NCBI GenBank assembly: GCA_001464955.1
Contig: LNEM01000014.1
Span: forward strand, 55,240-119,239
DNA: 64,000 nucleotides
Reading direction: 5' to 3'
From: Rhizobiales bacterium Ga0077537
GTDB lineage: Bacteria > Pseudomonadota > Alphaproteobacteria > Rhizobiales > Hyphomicrobiaceae
Position 1 is the first letter of the stretch. Every line of letters starts with the position of its first letter. The notes beneath the pieces are model-generated. The model saw only the letters and a program-made list of their open reading frames with translations. It made no database searches and had not been told where the DNA came from. Both the position numbers and the translations under genes were made by a program. Shown in pieces: positions 8,743 to 17,846 of this stretch.

Positions 8743-9531
8743 GTGAGCCTGCGCGATCTCGACGGCCAGAGTGCCATCGTCACCGGTTCGAGCCGCGGCA
8801 TCGGCGCCGCCATCGCCCGCGAGTTGGCCGCCAACGGTGCGCGCCTGACGCTGACCGGGCGCGACGCCGACGCCCTCGCGGGCGTCGCGGCCGACGTGAC
8901 CCGCGCTAGCGGCGTTGCGCCCGCGGTGATCGTTGCGGACCTGCGCGTCCGAACGGCGGCGGCGCATGTCGTGGCTGCGGCACGGGATGCTCACGGCCGT
9001 CTCGACATCCTCGTCAACAACGCGGGCGCGACCAAGCGCGGCGATTTCCTGTCTCTCAGCGACGACGATTTCGAGGACGGCTTCGCCCTGAAGTTCCATG
9101 CCGCCGTACGCATGACGCGGGCTGCGTGGCCCCATCTCGTCGAGGCGCGAGGCAAGGTCGTGAACATCTCCGGCATCGGCGCCATGACGCCGGCCATGGA
9201 CTTCACCATCGGCGGCCCGGTCAATTCAGCACTTCTGAACTTCACCAAGGCCATGGCCGATCGCGGCCTGCGCGACGGCGTCCGCGTCAACGCCGTGAAC
9301 CCCGGCCACATTGTCACCGATCGCCTGCGTCGCCGCGTCGAGGCGCGCGCGGCCGAGCACGCGCTGACATATGCCGAAGCGCTCGAGCAGGCCCGCCGTG
9401 AGCACGGCATCGACCGCTTCGGCGAGCCCGCCGAGATAGCGGCCGTGGTGGCGTTCCTCTGCTCCGGCCGCGCGAGCTACATTCTGGGCGCCACCATCGA
9501 CGCGGACGGCGGCGCCACCAAGGGGCTCTGA
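8743..9531 (+). CDS. SDR-fold protein lacking the catalytic Tyr-x-x-x-Lys
   Basis: This is a short-chain dehydrogenase/reductase fold protein of 262 residues. GTG at 8743, after GGGAGA, is the preferred start, since the conserved core begins at once. It has the nucleotide-binding motif TGSSRGIGAAIA, a Thr/Gly-Arg pair suggesting NADP(H), and the structural NNAGA. The Ser-containing NISGIGAM motif is present. The usual YxxxK is replaced: in the line GGPVNSALLNFTKAMAD the Tyr position is Gly157 and the Lys position Asn161. It therefore may not catalyse normal hydride transfer. Downstream, 12 bp away and convergent, is a flavin monooxygenase. An unusual hydratase or isomerase role, or a pseudoenzyme, are alternatives. 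Confidence 0.85.
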   Translation: MSLRDLDGQSAIVTGSSRGIGAAIARELAANGARLTLTGRDADALAGVAADVTRASGVAPAVIVADLRVRTAAAHVVAAARDAHGRLDILVNNAGATKRGDFLSLSDDDFEDGFALKFHAAVRMTRAAWPHLVEARGKVVNISGIGAMTPAMDFTIGGPVNSALLNFTKAMADRGLRDGVRVNAVNPGHIVTDRLRRRVEARAAEHALTYAEALEQARREHGIDRFGEPAEIAAVVAFLCSGRASYILGATIDADGGATKGL

Positions 9532-9542
9532 CGCGACGGGCC

Positions 9543-10910
9543 TTACTCGGCCGCGGTTTTCCTGGTGCGCCACGCGCCGATCTCCGGCCGCGCGAGGCCG
9601 AGATGCTCGCGCAGCGTCGACCCGGTGTACTCCTTCCGGTAGATGCCTCGCCGCTGCAGCTCCGGCACGACGAACTTCACGAAATCCTCGAACCCGCCCG
9701 GCTGGTGCGTCGGCCCGACCACGAACCCGTCGCACGCCGGCGTCGACCACCACTCCTCGATGCGATCGGCGATCTCCTTGGGGCCCCCGACCCACGCATT
9801 GCGCAGCAACCCGCGTCCGGTGATCTCCATGAAGTCGCGCACGGTCGGATTGGCCTTGCCGGCCTGCACCACGCGGTCGCGCATCGACTGCATGCCGCTG
9901 ATGTTGCGCATCTCCTCGTCCGAGAATGCCTCGTCGAGCCCCTTCTTCGAGAAGTCGTAGTTGAGCGCTTCCGACAGGAGCGACAGCTGATCGATGTCGT
10001 TCGGCAGCTTGTCGTAGGCGGCCTGCTTGTCCTCGGCCTCGGCCTTTGTCGCCGCCGCGACCGGATAGAAGAGCGTGCAGATCTTCTGGCTGTCGGGGTC
10101 GCGTCCGTTGGCGGCGACGGCGGCCTTCGACTTGTCGTAGGCCGCCTTGGCGGCTGCGAGATTGTGGTGGGCGACGAACAGCAGCTCCCCCCAGCGCGCC
10201 GCGAACCTCTGCCCGCGGCCGCTCATGCCGGCCTGCATCACCACCGGGTGGCCCTGAGGTGAGCGGGGCACCGTGAACGGCCCGCGCGAGGACATGAACT
10301 GACCCGAGTAGTCGATGCGCCGCACCTTCGAGGGATGCGCATAGAGATTGTTCGCCTTGTCGACGACGATCGCATCGTCGTCCCAGCTGTCCCAGTGCCC
10401 GAGCACGATCTCCATGAACTCGTCCGCCCGGTCGTAGCGCGTGTCGTGCTCCATTGCGCCGTCCGTCCGGCCCATGTTGCGCGCCTCGTTGTCGTTGACC
10501 GAGGTGACGCAGTTCCACGCTGCCCGGCCGTTGGTCATCAGATCGACCGTCTGGAACATGCGCGCCACGTGGAACGGCTCGTAGTAGGTGGTGGAGTAGG
10601 TCGCGCCGAGCCCGAGCCGCGTCGTGGCCGCCGCCATTGTCATCAGGCACGCGATCGGATCGAGCTTCACGCAGCGGATGCCGTTCTGCACCGTGTGCGC
10701 GTGATCGCCGAGGTACATGTCCGGCATCGCGAGACGATCGTCGAAGAACCCGCAGTCGAATTTGCCTTCCTCCAGCACCCGCGCGATGTGCTGGTAGTAG
10801 GCCGGACTGTAGCTGTCGGTGCGCGCCAGAGGATGGCGCCAGGAGGCGGGCAGCGTCGTGCAGTTCTGGGCCTGCAGGAAGGCGACGAAATGGACTTGGC
10901 GCATGGGCAT
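9543..10910 (-). CDS. NtaA/SnaA/DszA-family flavin-dependent monooxygenase (LLM class)
   Basis: This is a bacterial luciferase-like, FMNH2-using monooxygenase of the nitrilotriacetate/pristinamycin/dibenzothiophene monooxygenase group; it needs a separate flavin reductase. The 455 residues from ATG at 10910 (a second ATG at 10904 is equally possible) show the family's N-terminal FVAFLQAQ, the aromatic and Asp-rich FDCGFFDDRLAMPDMYLG, the segment TRLGLGATYSTTYYEPFHVAR, and DLMTNGRAAWNCVTSVN with RxxWNxVTS, the diagnostic signature. A C-terminal RGIYRKEYTGSTLRE tail is typical. It is divergent from the SMP-30 gene (190 bp gap) and convergent with the SDR gene. The substrate, possibly a xenobiotic amine or sulfonate, cannot be read from sequence. 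Confidence 0.9.
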   Translation of the reverse strand: MPMRQVHFVAFLQAQNCTTLPASWRHPLARTDSYSPAYYQHIARVLEEGKFDCGFFDDRLAMPDMYLGDHAHTVQNGIRCVKLDPIACLMTMAAATTRLGLGATYSTTYYEPFHVARMFQTVDLMTNGRAAWNCVTSVNDNEARNMGRTDGAMEHDTRYDRADEFMEIVLGHWDSWDDDAIVVDKANNLYAHPSKVRRIDYSGQFMSSRGPFTVPRSPQGHPVVMQAGMSGRGQRFAARWGELLFVAHHNLAAAKAAYDKSKAAVAANGRDPDSQKICTLFYPVAAATKAEAEDKQAAYDKLPNDIDQLSLLSEALNYDFSKKGLDEAFSDEEMRNISGMQSMRDRVVQAGKANPTVRDFMEITGRGLLRNAWVGGPKEIADRIEEWWSTPACDGFVVGPTHQPGGFEDFVKFVVPELQRRGIYRKEYTGSTLREHLGLARPEIGAWRTRKTAAE

Positions 10911-11103
10911 CACTCGGGTTGGCGGACGCGGGTTGCGGCGTCTCCGCTTGGCATCGGGCGGCTAAAGCGTGAACCGTCGGGCGCTCTTGTCAAGCCGCCC
11001 CGTCAACGGCCGGTGTCGCCATACCTTGACGCTGCCGGTGCCCCCGCCAACAATCGAACGAGTGGTCGGTGAACGACCCCACGAGCCCGAGGAGCGACGA
11101 ACG

Positions 11104-12027
11104 ATGGTGCCTGAGCCCAAGGTGATCGAGACGACGGTCTTCTCGACCGTTCCGAAGGAGCTGCAGTTCGACGACCGCGACAGCGACTTCACCCGCGACA
11201 TGTTCCACGGCCAGCGCATCGGTTCCTTTCTCGAAGGGCCGTCGTTCGACCGGTCCGGCAATCTTCTGATGGTCGACATCGCCCACGGCCGCATCTTCAG
11301 GCTGTCACCGTCGCGCGAGTGGTCCGTCGTCACCCAGTACGCGGGGTTCCCGAACGGCCTCAAGATCCATGCCGACGGCCGCATTTTCGTCACCGACCGC
11401 AAGCTCGGCATCATGGTCGTCGACCCCGTCAGCGGCAAGGTCGAGACCTTCCTCGGCGCCGACAAGCTGCCCGGCTACAAGGGCCTCAACGACCTCTTCT
11501 TCGCCTCGAACGGCGACCTCTACTTCACCGATCAGGGCGAGACCGGCTTCCACGATCCGACCGGCCGTGTGTTCCGGCTCACGACCAAAGGCAAGCTCGA
11601 TTGCCTGGTCGGCAATGTGCCGAGCCCCAACGGCCTCGTCATGGACCCGAAGGAGACCATGCTCTACGTCGCCGTGACGCGGGCCAACGCGACGTGGCGC
11701 GTGCCGATTCGGGGGGATGGTTCGGTGCATCGCGTCGGGCTCTTCTGCCAGCTCGTCGGCGGTTGGGGACCGGATGGCATGGCCGTCGACACCGCTGGCA
11801 ACGTACTGATGGCACACGCGGGTGGTGCAGCCGTCTGGGTCTGGTCGCCCGACGGCCTGCCGCTCTACCGGGTGACCGCCTGCGATGGCGGCAAGCTGAC
11901 GACGAACATGGCCTACGGCGGCGCCGGCAACCGGTCGCTGTTCATCACCAACTCGCTGTCCGGCAACGTGCTGGTCGCCGAGATGCCGCATCCCGGCCAG
12001 CCCATGTACTCCAGCATGACCCCCTGA
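11104..12027 (+). CDS. SMP-30/gluconolactonase/LRE-family beta-propeller protein
   Basis: This is a six-bladed propeller of the SMP-30/gluconolactonase family, typically divalent-metal lactonases or related hydrolases. ATG at 11104 follows GAGGAG at 11089-11094 and gives 307 residues; longer starts upstream add non-conserved sequence. Family hallmarks include FLEGPSFDRSGNLLMVDI (metal-ligand Glu near the start), FPNGLKIHADGRIFVTD, KGLNDLFFASNGDLYFTD (metal-ligand Asn) and SPNGLVMDPKETMLYVA, followed by GPDGMAVDTAGNVLMA (metal-ligand Asp). No signal peptide is evident. The next gene, 24 bp on, encodes an F420/LLM oxidoreductase. The pairing with two flavin or F420 oxidoreductases suggests a degradation route that ends in lactone opening. 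Confidence 0.88.
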   Translation: MVPEPKVIETTVFSTVPKELQFDDRDSDFTRDMFHGQRIGSFLEGPSFDRSGNLLMVDIAHGRIFRLSPSREWSVVTQYAGFPNGLKIHADGRIFVTDRKLGIMVVDPVSGKVETFLGADKLPGYKGLNDLFFASNGDLYFTDQGETGFHDPTGRVFRLTTKGKLDCLVGNVPSPNGLVMDPKETMLYVAVTRANATWRVPIRGDGSVHRVGLFCQLVGGWGPDGMAVDTAGNVLMAHAGGAAVWVWSPDGLPLYRVTACDGGKLTTNMAYGGAGNRSLFITNSLSGNVLVAEMPHPGQPMYSSMTP

Positions 12028-12051
12028 GGCCGAAAGCCAAGAGGAGACGAG

Positions 12052-13074
12052 ATGCGCATCGCGGCGAGTGTTCCCCAGGATGATCTGCGCAAGGTGAAGG
12101 CGGCGGCGACGGCGCTCGAGGCGGCAGGCTACGCCGTCGTCACCACGATGGAGAACAAGCACGATCCGTTCCTGCCGCTCGCCGTTGCCGCCGTCGAGAC
12201 CGAGCGGGTCGAGCTGGCGACCGCGATCGCGATTTCGTTCTCGCGCTCCCCGATGGCGGTCGCCAATGCGAGCTGGGACCTCAACGAGGGCAGCCGTGGC
12301 CGTTTCGTCCTCGGCCTCGGCACGCAGGTGAAGGCCCACAACGAGCGCCGCTTCTCCGTGCCCTGGACCCCGCCCGCGCCCCGCATGCGCGAGTACATCC
12401 TGGCACTGAAGGCGATCTGGCGCACATGGCGTCACGGTCAGCCGCTGGCCTTCGAGGGCACGCACTACCGTTTCACGCTCATGCCGCCCTACTTCGTGCC
12501 CGAGAGCCAGGGCCTGCGCACGCCACCCGTCACCATGGCGGCCGTGGGGCCGGCCATGCTCAAGGTGGCCGGCGAGGTCGCCGATGGCGTCCGCCTGCAT
12601 CCGTTTTCGACCCGTCGCTACATCGACACCGTCGTGCTGCCGACCATAGGCGAGGGCCTCGCCCGCACGGGCCGTACGCGAGGCAGCTTCGAGATCGCCG
12701 GCGGCGGCTTCATCGCGACAGGGCCTGACGACGAGACCGTCGCCCGCATGCGCGAGTGGGTCCGCGGCCGGGTCGGGTTCTACGGCTCCACGCCGGCCTA
12801 TTTCCCGGTTCTCGAGGTGCATGGTCTGGAGGATCTGGGCGCGAAGCTGAACCGCATGACGCGCGAAGGCCGCTGGACCGAGCTGGCGGGCGAGATCAGT
12901 GACGATGTGCTTGATCTCTTCGCGGTCTCCGGCCGGTACGACGAGTTGAAATCCCTCGTCGAGCGCCACCTCGCCACGGTAACGGACACGATCGCCGTCG
13001 CCGGATTGCCGCCGGACCTGATCCAGGACCTGTCGCGGGTACCCACGCCGTTTACGGGTTTTGCGACCACATGA
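12052..13074 (+). CDS. LLM-class, probably F420-dependent oxidoreductase (TIGR03617-like)
   Basis: This is a luciferase-like monooxygenase-fold enzyme; the subgroup it resembles is predicted to use coenzyme F420 instead of FMN. The 340 residues start at an ATG with AAGAGGAGACGAG just upstream. The core shows ELATAIAISFSRSPMAVANASWDL, GRFVLGLGTQVKAHNERRF and WRHGQPLAFEGTHYRF, followed by PPVTMAAVGPAMLKVAGEVADGV, matching the (beta/alpha)8 LLM fold. It follows the SMP-30 gene by 24 bp, so the two are likely one transcript. Cofactor choice is inferred from the subgroup; FMN use is the alternative. Confidence 0.85.
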   Translation: MRIAASVPQDDLRKVKAAATALEAAGYAVVTTMENKHDPFLPLAVAAVETERVELATAIAISFSRSPMAVANASWDLNEGSRGRFVLGLGTQVKAHNERRFSVPWTPPAPRMREYILALKAIWRTWRHGQPLAFEGTHYRFTLMPPYFVPESQGLRTPPVTMAAVGPAMLKVAGEVADGVRLHPFSTRRYIDTVVLPTIGEGLARTGRTRGSFEIAGGGFIATGPDDETVARMREWVRGRVGFYGSTPAYFPVLEVHGLEDLGAKLNRMTREGRWTELAGEISDDVLDLFAVSGRYDELKSLVERHLATVTDTIAVAGLPPDLIQDLSRVPTPFTGFATT

Positions 13075-13258
13075 CCGTTTCCTGCGCCGGACGGCGACGT
13101 GTGGATCGTTCTGTGGCATAAAGGCAACGACGGATCGTCGTACGCCCCGCGTTCTCCCCACCAGTCCGTGGGTGCTATCGGTTCACCGTGAACCGGAGGT
13201 ACTGCTGCGCCGTACAAGAGTTCGGGCTTTCACGGCGTGACGGCAGAAGGGGCAGTTG

Positions 13259-14611
13259 ATGGAGCCGAGTTCCATGAAGCGTGGCGCCCCGGTGTTCGAT
13301 GCGGCCCACGAGGGCGTGTCGGCGCCGGTCGTCGGTCGCGCCGCGGTCGGCTGGCGGCGACGACTGTTCCGTGGCCTTGTCTCCCTTGCGCTTGTTGCGC
13401 TCACGCTGTTCGGTGCCCAACGGCTTCAGGCCTACCTCGTCGCGACCAAGCCCGTGGCGCCGAAGCGCGTCGCGGCCGAGCGTGTGCGCACCGTCGAGAT
13501 CCAGTCCGTCCGCCCGTCGACCGAGCGACCCACCCTGTCGCTCTACGGCCAGATCGTTGCCGGCCGGACGGTCGACCTCCGCGTGCTGGTCGGTGGCGAG
13601 GTGACGAGCGTTTCGTCGTCGATGGTCGATGGAGGGCGGGTGCGCAAGGATGCGGTCCTCGTGTCCGTCGATCGCTTCGAGTACGACGGCGCCCTCGTCC
13701 GCGCCCGAACAGAACTGGCCGAGGCCGAGGCCCGCATCGTCGAGACCCGCGCCCGGATCGAACTCGAGCAGGCCGCGCGCCGCCGCGCCGCCGAGCAGGA
13801 AGCGATCACCGAGCGCGAACTGAAACGCCTCTCGACGTTGCAGGACAAGGGCGCGACGAGCGACGCCAATCTCGACGCGAGCCGTCTGCGCATGACGTCG
13901 GCGATGGCAGCCGTCGAGGCCCGCGACGCCCAGATCAAGATCCTCGAGGCCCAGGTGTCGCGCGAGCAGGCCTCCCTCGAACGGCTTGCGTGGAACGTCC
14001 GCAAGGCCGAGCGCGACATCCGCAACACGCAACTGATCGCGCCTTTTGACGGCATCGTCTCCAACGTGGCCGCGGAGGAAGGCCGGCTGGTGAACGTCAA
14101 CGACCGCGTTGCGACGCTTTATGACGTCGATCGCCTCGAAGTCCGCTTCATGCTCACCGATGGCCAGTACGGACGGCTGACGTCCGACGGCGGCAAGCTG
14201 GAAGGCCGAAAGGTAACGGTCGTGTGGCGTGGCGGCACGATCGTCCGCGAGGTGCCCGGCGTCATCGATCGCGTATCGCCCGTGGTGGCCTCGGCAACCG
14301 GCGGCTTCGACGTCCTCGCGCGCCTCGACCGGTCTCAGGCGAATGACATTCTGCGCCCCGGCGCGTTCGTCAACGTCAGCACTCCCGATATCGATTTCCG
14401 CAACGTGGTGCGCCTGCCGCAGAGCGCCGTCCACCCCGGCGATGTCGTGTTCCGTGTCGGCGAGGATCGCCGGCTCGTGCCGATCCCCGTCCGCATCGAG
14501 GCCTACGACGGCGCTCATGTTCTCCTGTCGGGAGCCTTCCCCGACGGCGCCGAGATTATGACCACCCGCCTGGCGGACGCCGGGCCGGGCGTGCTCGTGC
14601 GAAGCCGGTGA
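13259..14611 (+). CDS. RND efflux periplasmic adaptor (HlyD/MFP family)
   Basis: This is a membrane fusion protein that links an inner-membrane RND pump to an outer-membrane channel. The ATG at 13259 gives 450 residues. A single N-terminal anchor (FRGLVSLALVALTLFGAQRL) at about 37-57 is followed by the first lipoyl half near GEVTSVSSSMVDGGRVRKD, a long coiled coil rich in Glu, Ala and Arg (about 140-250) and the second lipoyl half, IAPFDGIVSNVAAEEGRLV. Beta-barrel and membrane-proximal domains follow, with LRPGAFVNVS. The pump gene starts 10 bp later. No outer-membrane factor is encoded in the window, so a shared TolC-like channel is probably used. Confidence 0.9.
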   Translation: MEPSSMKRGAPVFDAAHEGVSAPVVGRAAVGWRRRLFRGLVSLALVALTLFGAQRLQAYLVATKPVAPKRVAAERVRTVEIQSVRPSTERPTLSLYGQIVAGRTVDLRVLVGGEVTSVSSSMVDGGRVRKDAVLVSVDRFEYDGALVRARTELAEAEARIVETRARIELEQAARRRAAEQEAITERELKRLSTLQDKGATSDANLDASRLRMTSAMAAVEARDAQIKILEAQVSREQASLERLAWNVRKAERDIRNTQLIAPFDGIVSNVAAEEGRLVNVNDRVATLYDVDRLEVRFMLTDGQYGRLTSDGGKLEGRKVTVVWRGGTIVREVPGVIDRVSPVVASATGGFDVLARLDRSQANDILRPGAFVNVSTPDIDFRNVVRLPQSAVHPGDVVFRVGEDRRLVPIPVRIEAYDGAHVLLSGAFPDGAEIMTTRLADAGPGVLVRSR

Positions 14612-14621
14612 GCACACGCCG

Positions 14622-17600
14622 ATGAGCAGTGACACGCGACGGCCAGAGCGCGGCGGCGGCCTGATCCGCGCATTCCTCGAGCACAGGGTGGCGCCGAACC
14701 TCGTCGCCATCGTCATGGCGGTGCTGGGTCTCGTCGCGCTCGGGCGCATCAACACCCAGTTCTTCCCCTCGACCGAAGTGCCGACGATCACCATCCAGAT
14801 CGTCTGGCCCGGCGCCAGCGCCGAGGAGATCTCGGAAGGCATCACCGACATCGTCGAGCCCGAGGTGCGCTTCATCGACGGCATCGACAAGGTCACGTCC
14901 TACGCCGTCGAGGGCCTCGTCCGCATCTCGCTCGAGTTCAAGGACGGAGCCGACATGCAACGCGCGCTCTCCGATGTCGAGAGCCGCATGGCAGCGATCA
15001 CCACCCTGCCGCAGGACAGCGAGCGCCCCGTCATCACGCGCATTCTGCTCTACGAGACCGTCGGCATGGTGGCGTTGTCGGGTCCCTTCGAGGAGGGCGT
15101 GCTGCAGGATGCGGCGAAGGCGCTGCGCGATCGGCTGCTCAATGCCGGCATTGACCGCGTGACGCTCTCGGGAAAGCGTGACCGCGAGATCTGGGCCGAG
15201 ATCCCTGCGGCCACGCTGCACCAGCTCGGCTTGTCGGCCCGCGACGTGGCCGACCGGATCGCCCTCGTCAGCCAGAACCTGCCGCTCGGCAATCTCGAAG
15301 GCGCGAGCGAAAAGCAGCTCCGCGCCCGGGGACGAACGGTGACAGCCGACGGCGTCGCCAGCATCGAGCTGAAGGCCTTCGAGACCGGCCAGAAGATCCT
15401 GATGCGCGATGTGGCCGTCGTGCGCGAATCGTTCGAGGAAGGCGCCATCCGGCACTTCCAGAGCGGCAACGGCACGCTCCTCCTCAACGTGCAGCGGACT
15501 GTCGCCGGCGACACGCTGAAGTCCATGCGCCTGATGCTGGATACGGTCGAAGCAGTCCGCGCCACGCTGCCACCGACGATGAAGGTCGACGTCTTCGACA
15601 TTCGCGCCAAGGTCGTGGATCAGCGCATCCGCATGCTGGCGACGAACGCGCTGCAGGGATTTGCGCTGGTCATTCTCGTCCTGCTGATCTTCCTCAACAT
15701 GCGCGTGGCCTTCTGGGTCGCGCTCGGCGTTCCCATCGCGCTGCTGGCGACATTCTCGCTGATGCTGGCCTCCGGCCAGAGCATCAACGCCATCTCCCTC
15801 GTCGCACTGATCCTCGTGCTCGGCACCTTGGTCGACGATGCCATCGTCGTCGGCGAGGAGACGGTGACACGAACCGAGCGCGGGGCGGCGCCGTTCGATG
15901 CCGCACTCGAATCCGCCCGGCGCATGTTCCTGCCCGTCCTTGCATCGACGACGACGACGCAAGCGGCCTTCCTGCCCATGCTGCTGATTACGGGCGTCAT
16001 CGGCCAGATTCTCGCGGCCATTCCGATGGTCGTCATCGTCGCGCTGATGGCGTCACTGGTGGAATGCTTCCTGACGCTGCCCTCGCATCTGATGCATTCG
16101 ATGGAAGCCGCGAAGATCCGTGCGCGCCGCGCACCCTCCTTGGTCGCGCGCTTCGGACAGGCGTTCCGCCGCCGCTTCGATATCGGCTTCACGTGGTTTC
16201 GCGATCATCTCGTCGCCGGTCTGATCGCGCGCGCGGTGCGCTGGCGCTACGTCACGCTGGCGCTGGCGATCGCCGGCATGATGTCGGCGTTCGGGCTGAT
16301 CTCGGGGGGGCGCGTCGCCTTCACGTTCTTTCCCGTGCCGGAGGCCGAGGTCGTTTTCGCCAATGTCACGTTCACGCCGGGGCTGCCCGAAGCCGATCGC
16401 ATGGCCGCCTTGAAGCGGATCGAAGAGTCGGCGCGCGACGTCGAGCGGCGGCTCGTCCCGGACAATAACGGCAAGCCGCTGATGCTGCTCGCCTACACGA
16501 CCCTCGGACAGCAGGACCAGAGCCGCGGCGAGAACCTCGCCCGCGTCGAGGTCGAACTCACCCCCGGTGAGGAGCGGAGCGTCCGCACGCCCCGCTTCAT
16601 TGCCGCCTGGCAACGGGCCATTCCTCCCATCGTCGGCATCGACAATGTTGCCGTGCTCGGACGTCGCGTCGGCCCGCCGGGCTTCGACGTTGATATCCGG
16701 TTGACCGGTCAGTCTCTGGATCGGCTGAAGGAAGCGGCGCTGGAGTTGCGCAACACGCTCGAAGGCTTCAACGGCCTGATCGGGCTCGACGACGATCTGC
16801 CCTACGGCAAGGCCGAGGTGGTGCTCGAGTTGACGCCGCGCGGCCAGTCGCTGGGCTTCACGACGGAACTGGTCGCGCGTCAGGTGCGCGCCGCCTATCA
16901 GGGCGCGATCGCCGTGCGGTTCGCCCGCGGCGACGAGGAGGTCTCGATCCGCGTCCGCAGCGCCGAGGCGGACCGCAAACGCGGTCTCGATGGCCTGCTC
17001 GCCCTCAACCTGCGTTCTCCGACAGGTGGCAACGTGCGGCTGTCCGAAGTGGTGCGCGTCGCCGAACAGCAGGCGTTTTCGGTCGTGCAGCGCTATGACG
17101 GCAAGCTCGCCGTCAGCGTTCGGGCCAACGTGGACAGCGCCGTCACCACAGCCGATCAGGTGCTGTCGGCTCTGCGCGCCGGCCCGCTCCCGGCCATCGA
17201 GGCGAAGTACGCCATCTCCGCATCGTTCGAGGGGCGCGCGGAAACCCAGCGCCGGACATTCGCGGACCTCCGCGTCGGCGGATTGCTCGCGCTGGCGCTG
17301 ATCTACCTGATCCTCGTCTACGTCTTCCAACGCTGGTTGCAGCCCTTCCTGGTCATGGCGATCATTCCGTTCGGTTTCATCGGCATGGTGGTCGGTCACT
17401 ACGCGATGGGGTTCAACCTGGCGCTGTTCTCGCTCGTCGGATTGCTCGGCCTCTCGGGGATCACCGTCAACGGCGCCATCGTGCTCGTGGATCGCATGAA
17501 CGAACGCATGGCCGAGGGTGAGCCGATCGAGACAGCCGTCGTCGGCGCCGCCACGGATCGGTTCCGGGCGCTCCTGCTGACGACGCTGACGACCATCGGC

Positions 17601-17816
17601 GGCATGGCGCCGCTCCTGTTCGAGAAAAGCCTGCAGGCGCAGTTTCTCATTCCCATAGCGATCACTCTTTCGTGGGGACTGGGCTTCGCAACGGTGCTGT
17701 TGCTCTTTGTCCTGCCGGCGTTGGTCGGGATCGGGGCCGACATTTCGCGCGTTCTGCGCTATGCAGGACGGTGGCTCCTGGGCGGTGAGGTCGCTGCCCG
17801 GCCAGGGCGCGCATGA
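14622..17816 (+). CDS. RND family efflux pump, inner-membrane permease
   Basis: This is a proton-driven resistance-nodulation-division transporter of 1064 residues. It has the usual twofold layout: a first membrane helix (VAIVMAVLGLVALGRI), a large periplasmic loop, helices 2-6, a second half beginning near residue 540, a second periplasmic loop and six final helices. The proton-relay Asp pair lies in helix 4 in the motif GTLVDDAIVVGEE at about residue 407. The substrate class is drug/hydrophobic (HAE-like) rather than heavy metal: it lacks the metal-pump motif of CzcA. It forms an operon with the adaptor just upstream. It is clearly different in sequence from the second RND pump on the island at 58.5 kb. 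Confidence 0.92.
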   Translation: MSSDTRRPERGGGLIRAFLEHRVAPNLVAIVMAVLGLVALGRINTQFFPSTEVPTITIQIVWPGASAEEISEGITDIVEPEVRFIDGIDKVTSYAVEGLVRISLEFKDGADMQRALSDVESRMAAITTLPQDSERPVITRILLYETVGMVALSGPFEEGVLQDAAKALRDRLLNAGIDRVTLSGKRDREIWAEIPAATLHQLGLSARDVADRIALVSQNLPLGNLEGASEKQLRARGRTVTADGVASIELKAFETGQKILMRDVAVVRESFEEGAIRHFQSGNGTLLLNVQRTVAGDTLKSMRLMLDTVEAVRATLPPTMKVDVFDIRAKVVDQRIRMLATNALQGFALVILVLLIFLNMRVAFWVALGVPIALLATFSLMLASGQSINAISLVALILVLGTLVDDAIVVGEETVTRTERGAAPFDAALESARRMFLPVLASTTTTQAAFLPMLLITGVIGQILAAIPMVVIVALMASLVECFLTLPSHLMHSMEAAKIRARRAPSLVARFGQAFRRRFDIGFTWFRDHLVAGLIARAVRWRYVTLALAIAGMMSAFGLISGGRVAFTFFPVPEAEVVFANVTFTPGLPEADRMAALKRIEESARDVERRLVPDNNGKPLMLLAYTTLGQQDQSRGENLARVEVELTPGEERSVRTPRFIAAWQRAIPPIVGIDNVAVLGRRVGPPGFDVDIRLTGQSLDRLKEAALELRNTLEGFNGLIGLDDDLPYGKAEVVLELTPRGQSLGFTTELVARQVRAAYQGAIAVRFARGDEEVSIRVRSAEADRKRGLDGLLALNLRSPTGGNVRLSEVVRVAEQQAFSVVQRYDGKLAVSVRANVDSAVTTADQVLSALRAGPLPAIEAKYAISASFEGRAETQRRTFADLRVGGLLALALIYLILVYVFQRWLQPFLVMAIIPFGFIGMVVGHYAMGFNLALFSLVGLLGLSGITVNGAIVLVDRMNERMAEGEPIETAVVGAATDRFRALLLTTLTTIGGMAPLLFEKSLQAQFLIPIAITLSWGLGFATVLLLFVLPALVGIGADISRVLRYAGRWLLGGEVAARPGRA

Positions 17817-17846
17817 GGCGCGACGGCGACCGGGGAAAGGGCTTCG

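Noticed and set aside
5598..8834. A 1078-residue open frame on the minus strand
   Set aside because: It lies opposite three well-defined plus-strand genes (reductase, kinase, SDR start) and its composition (His/Arg/Asp/Gly-rich, no motif) is the usual antisense shadow in high-G+C DNA. Similar long shadows elsewhere were rejected on the same grounds.
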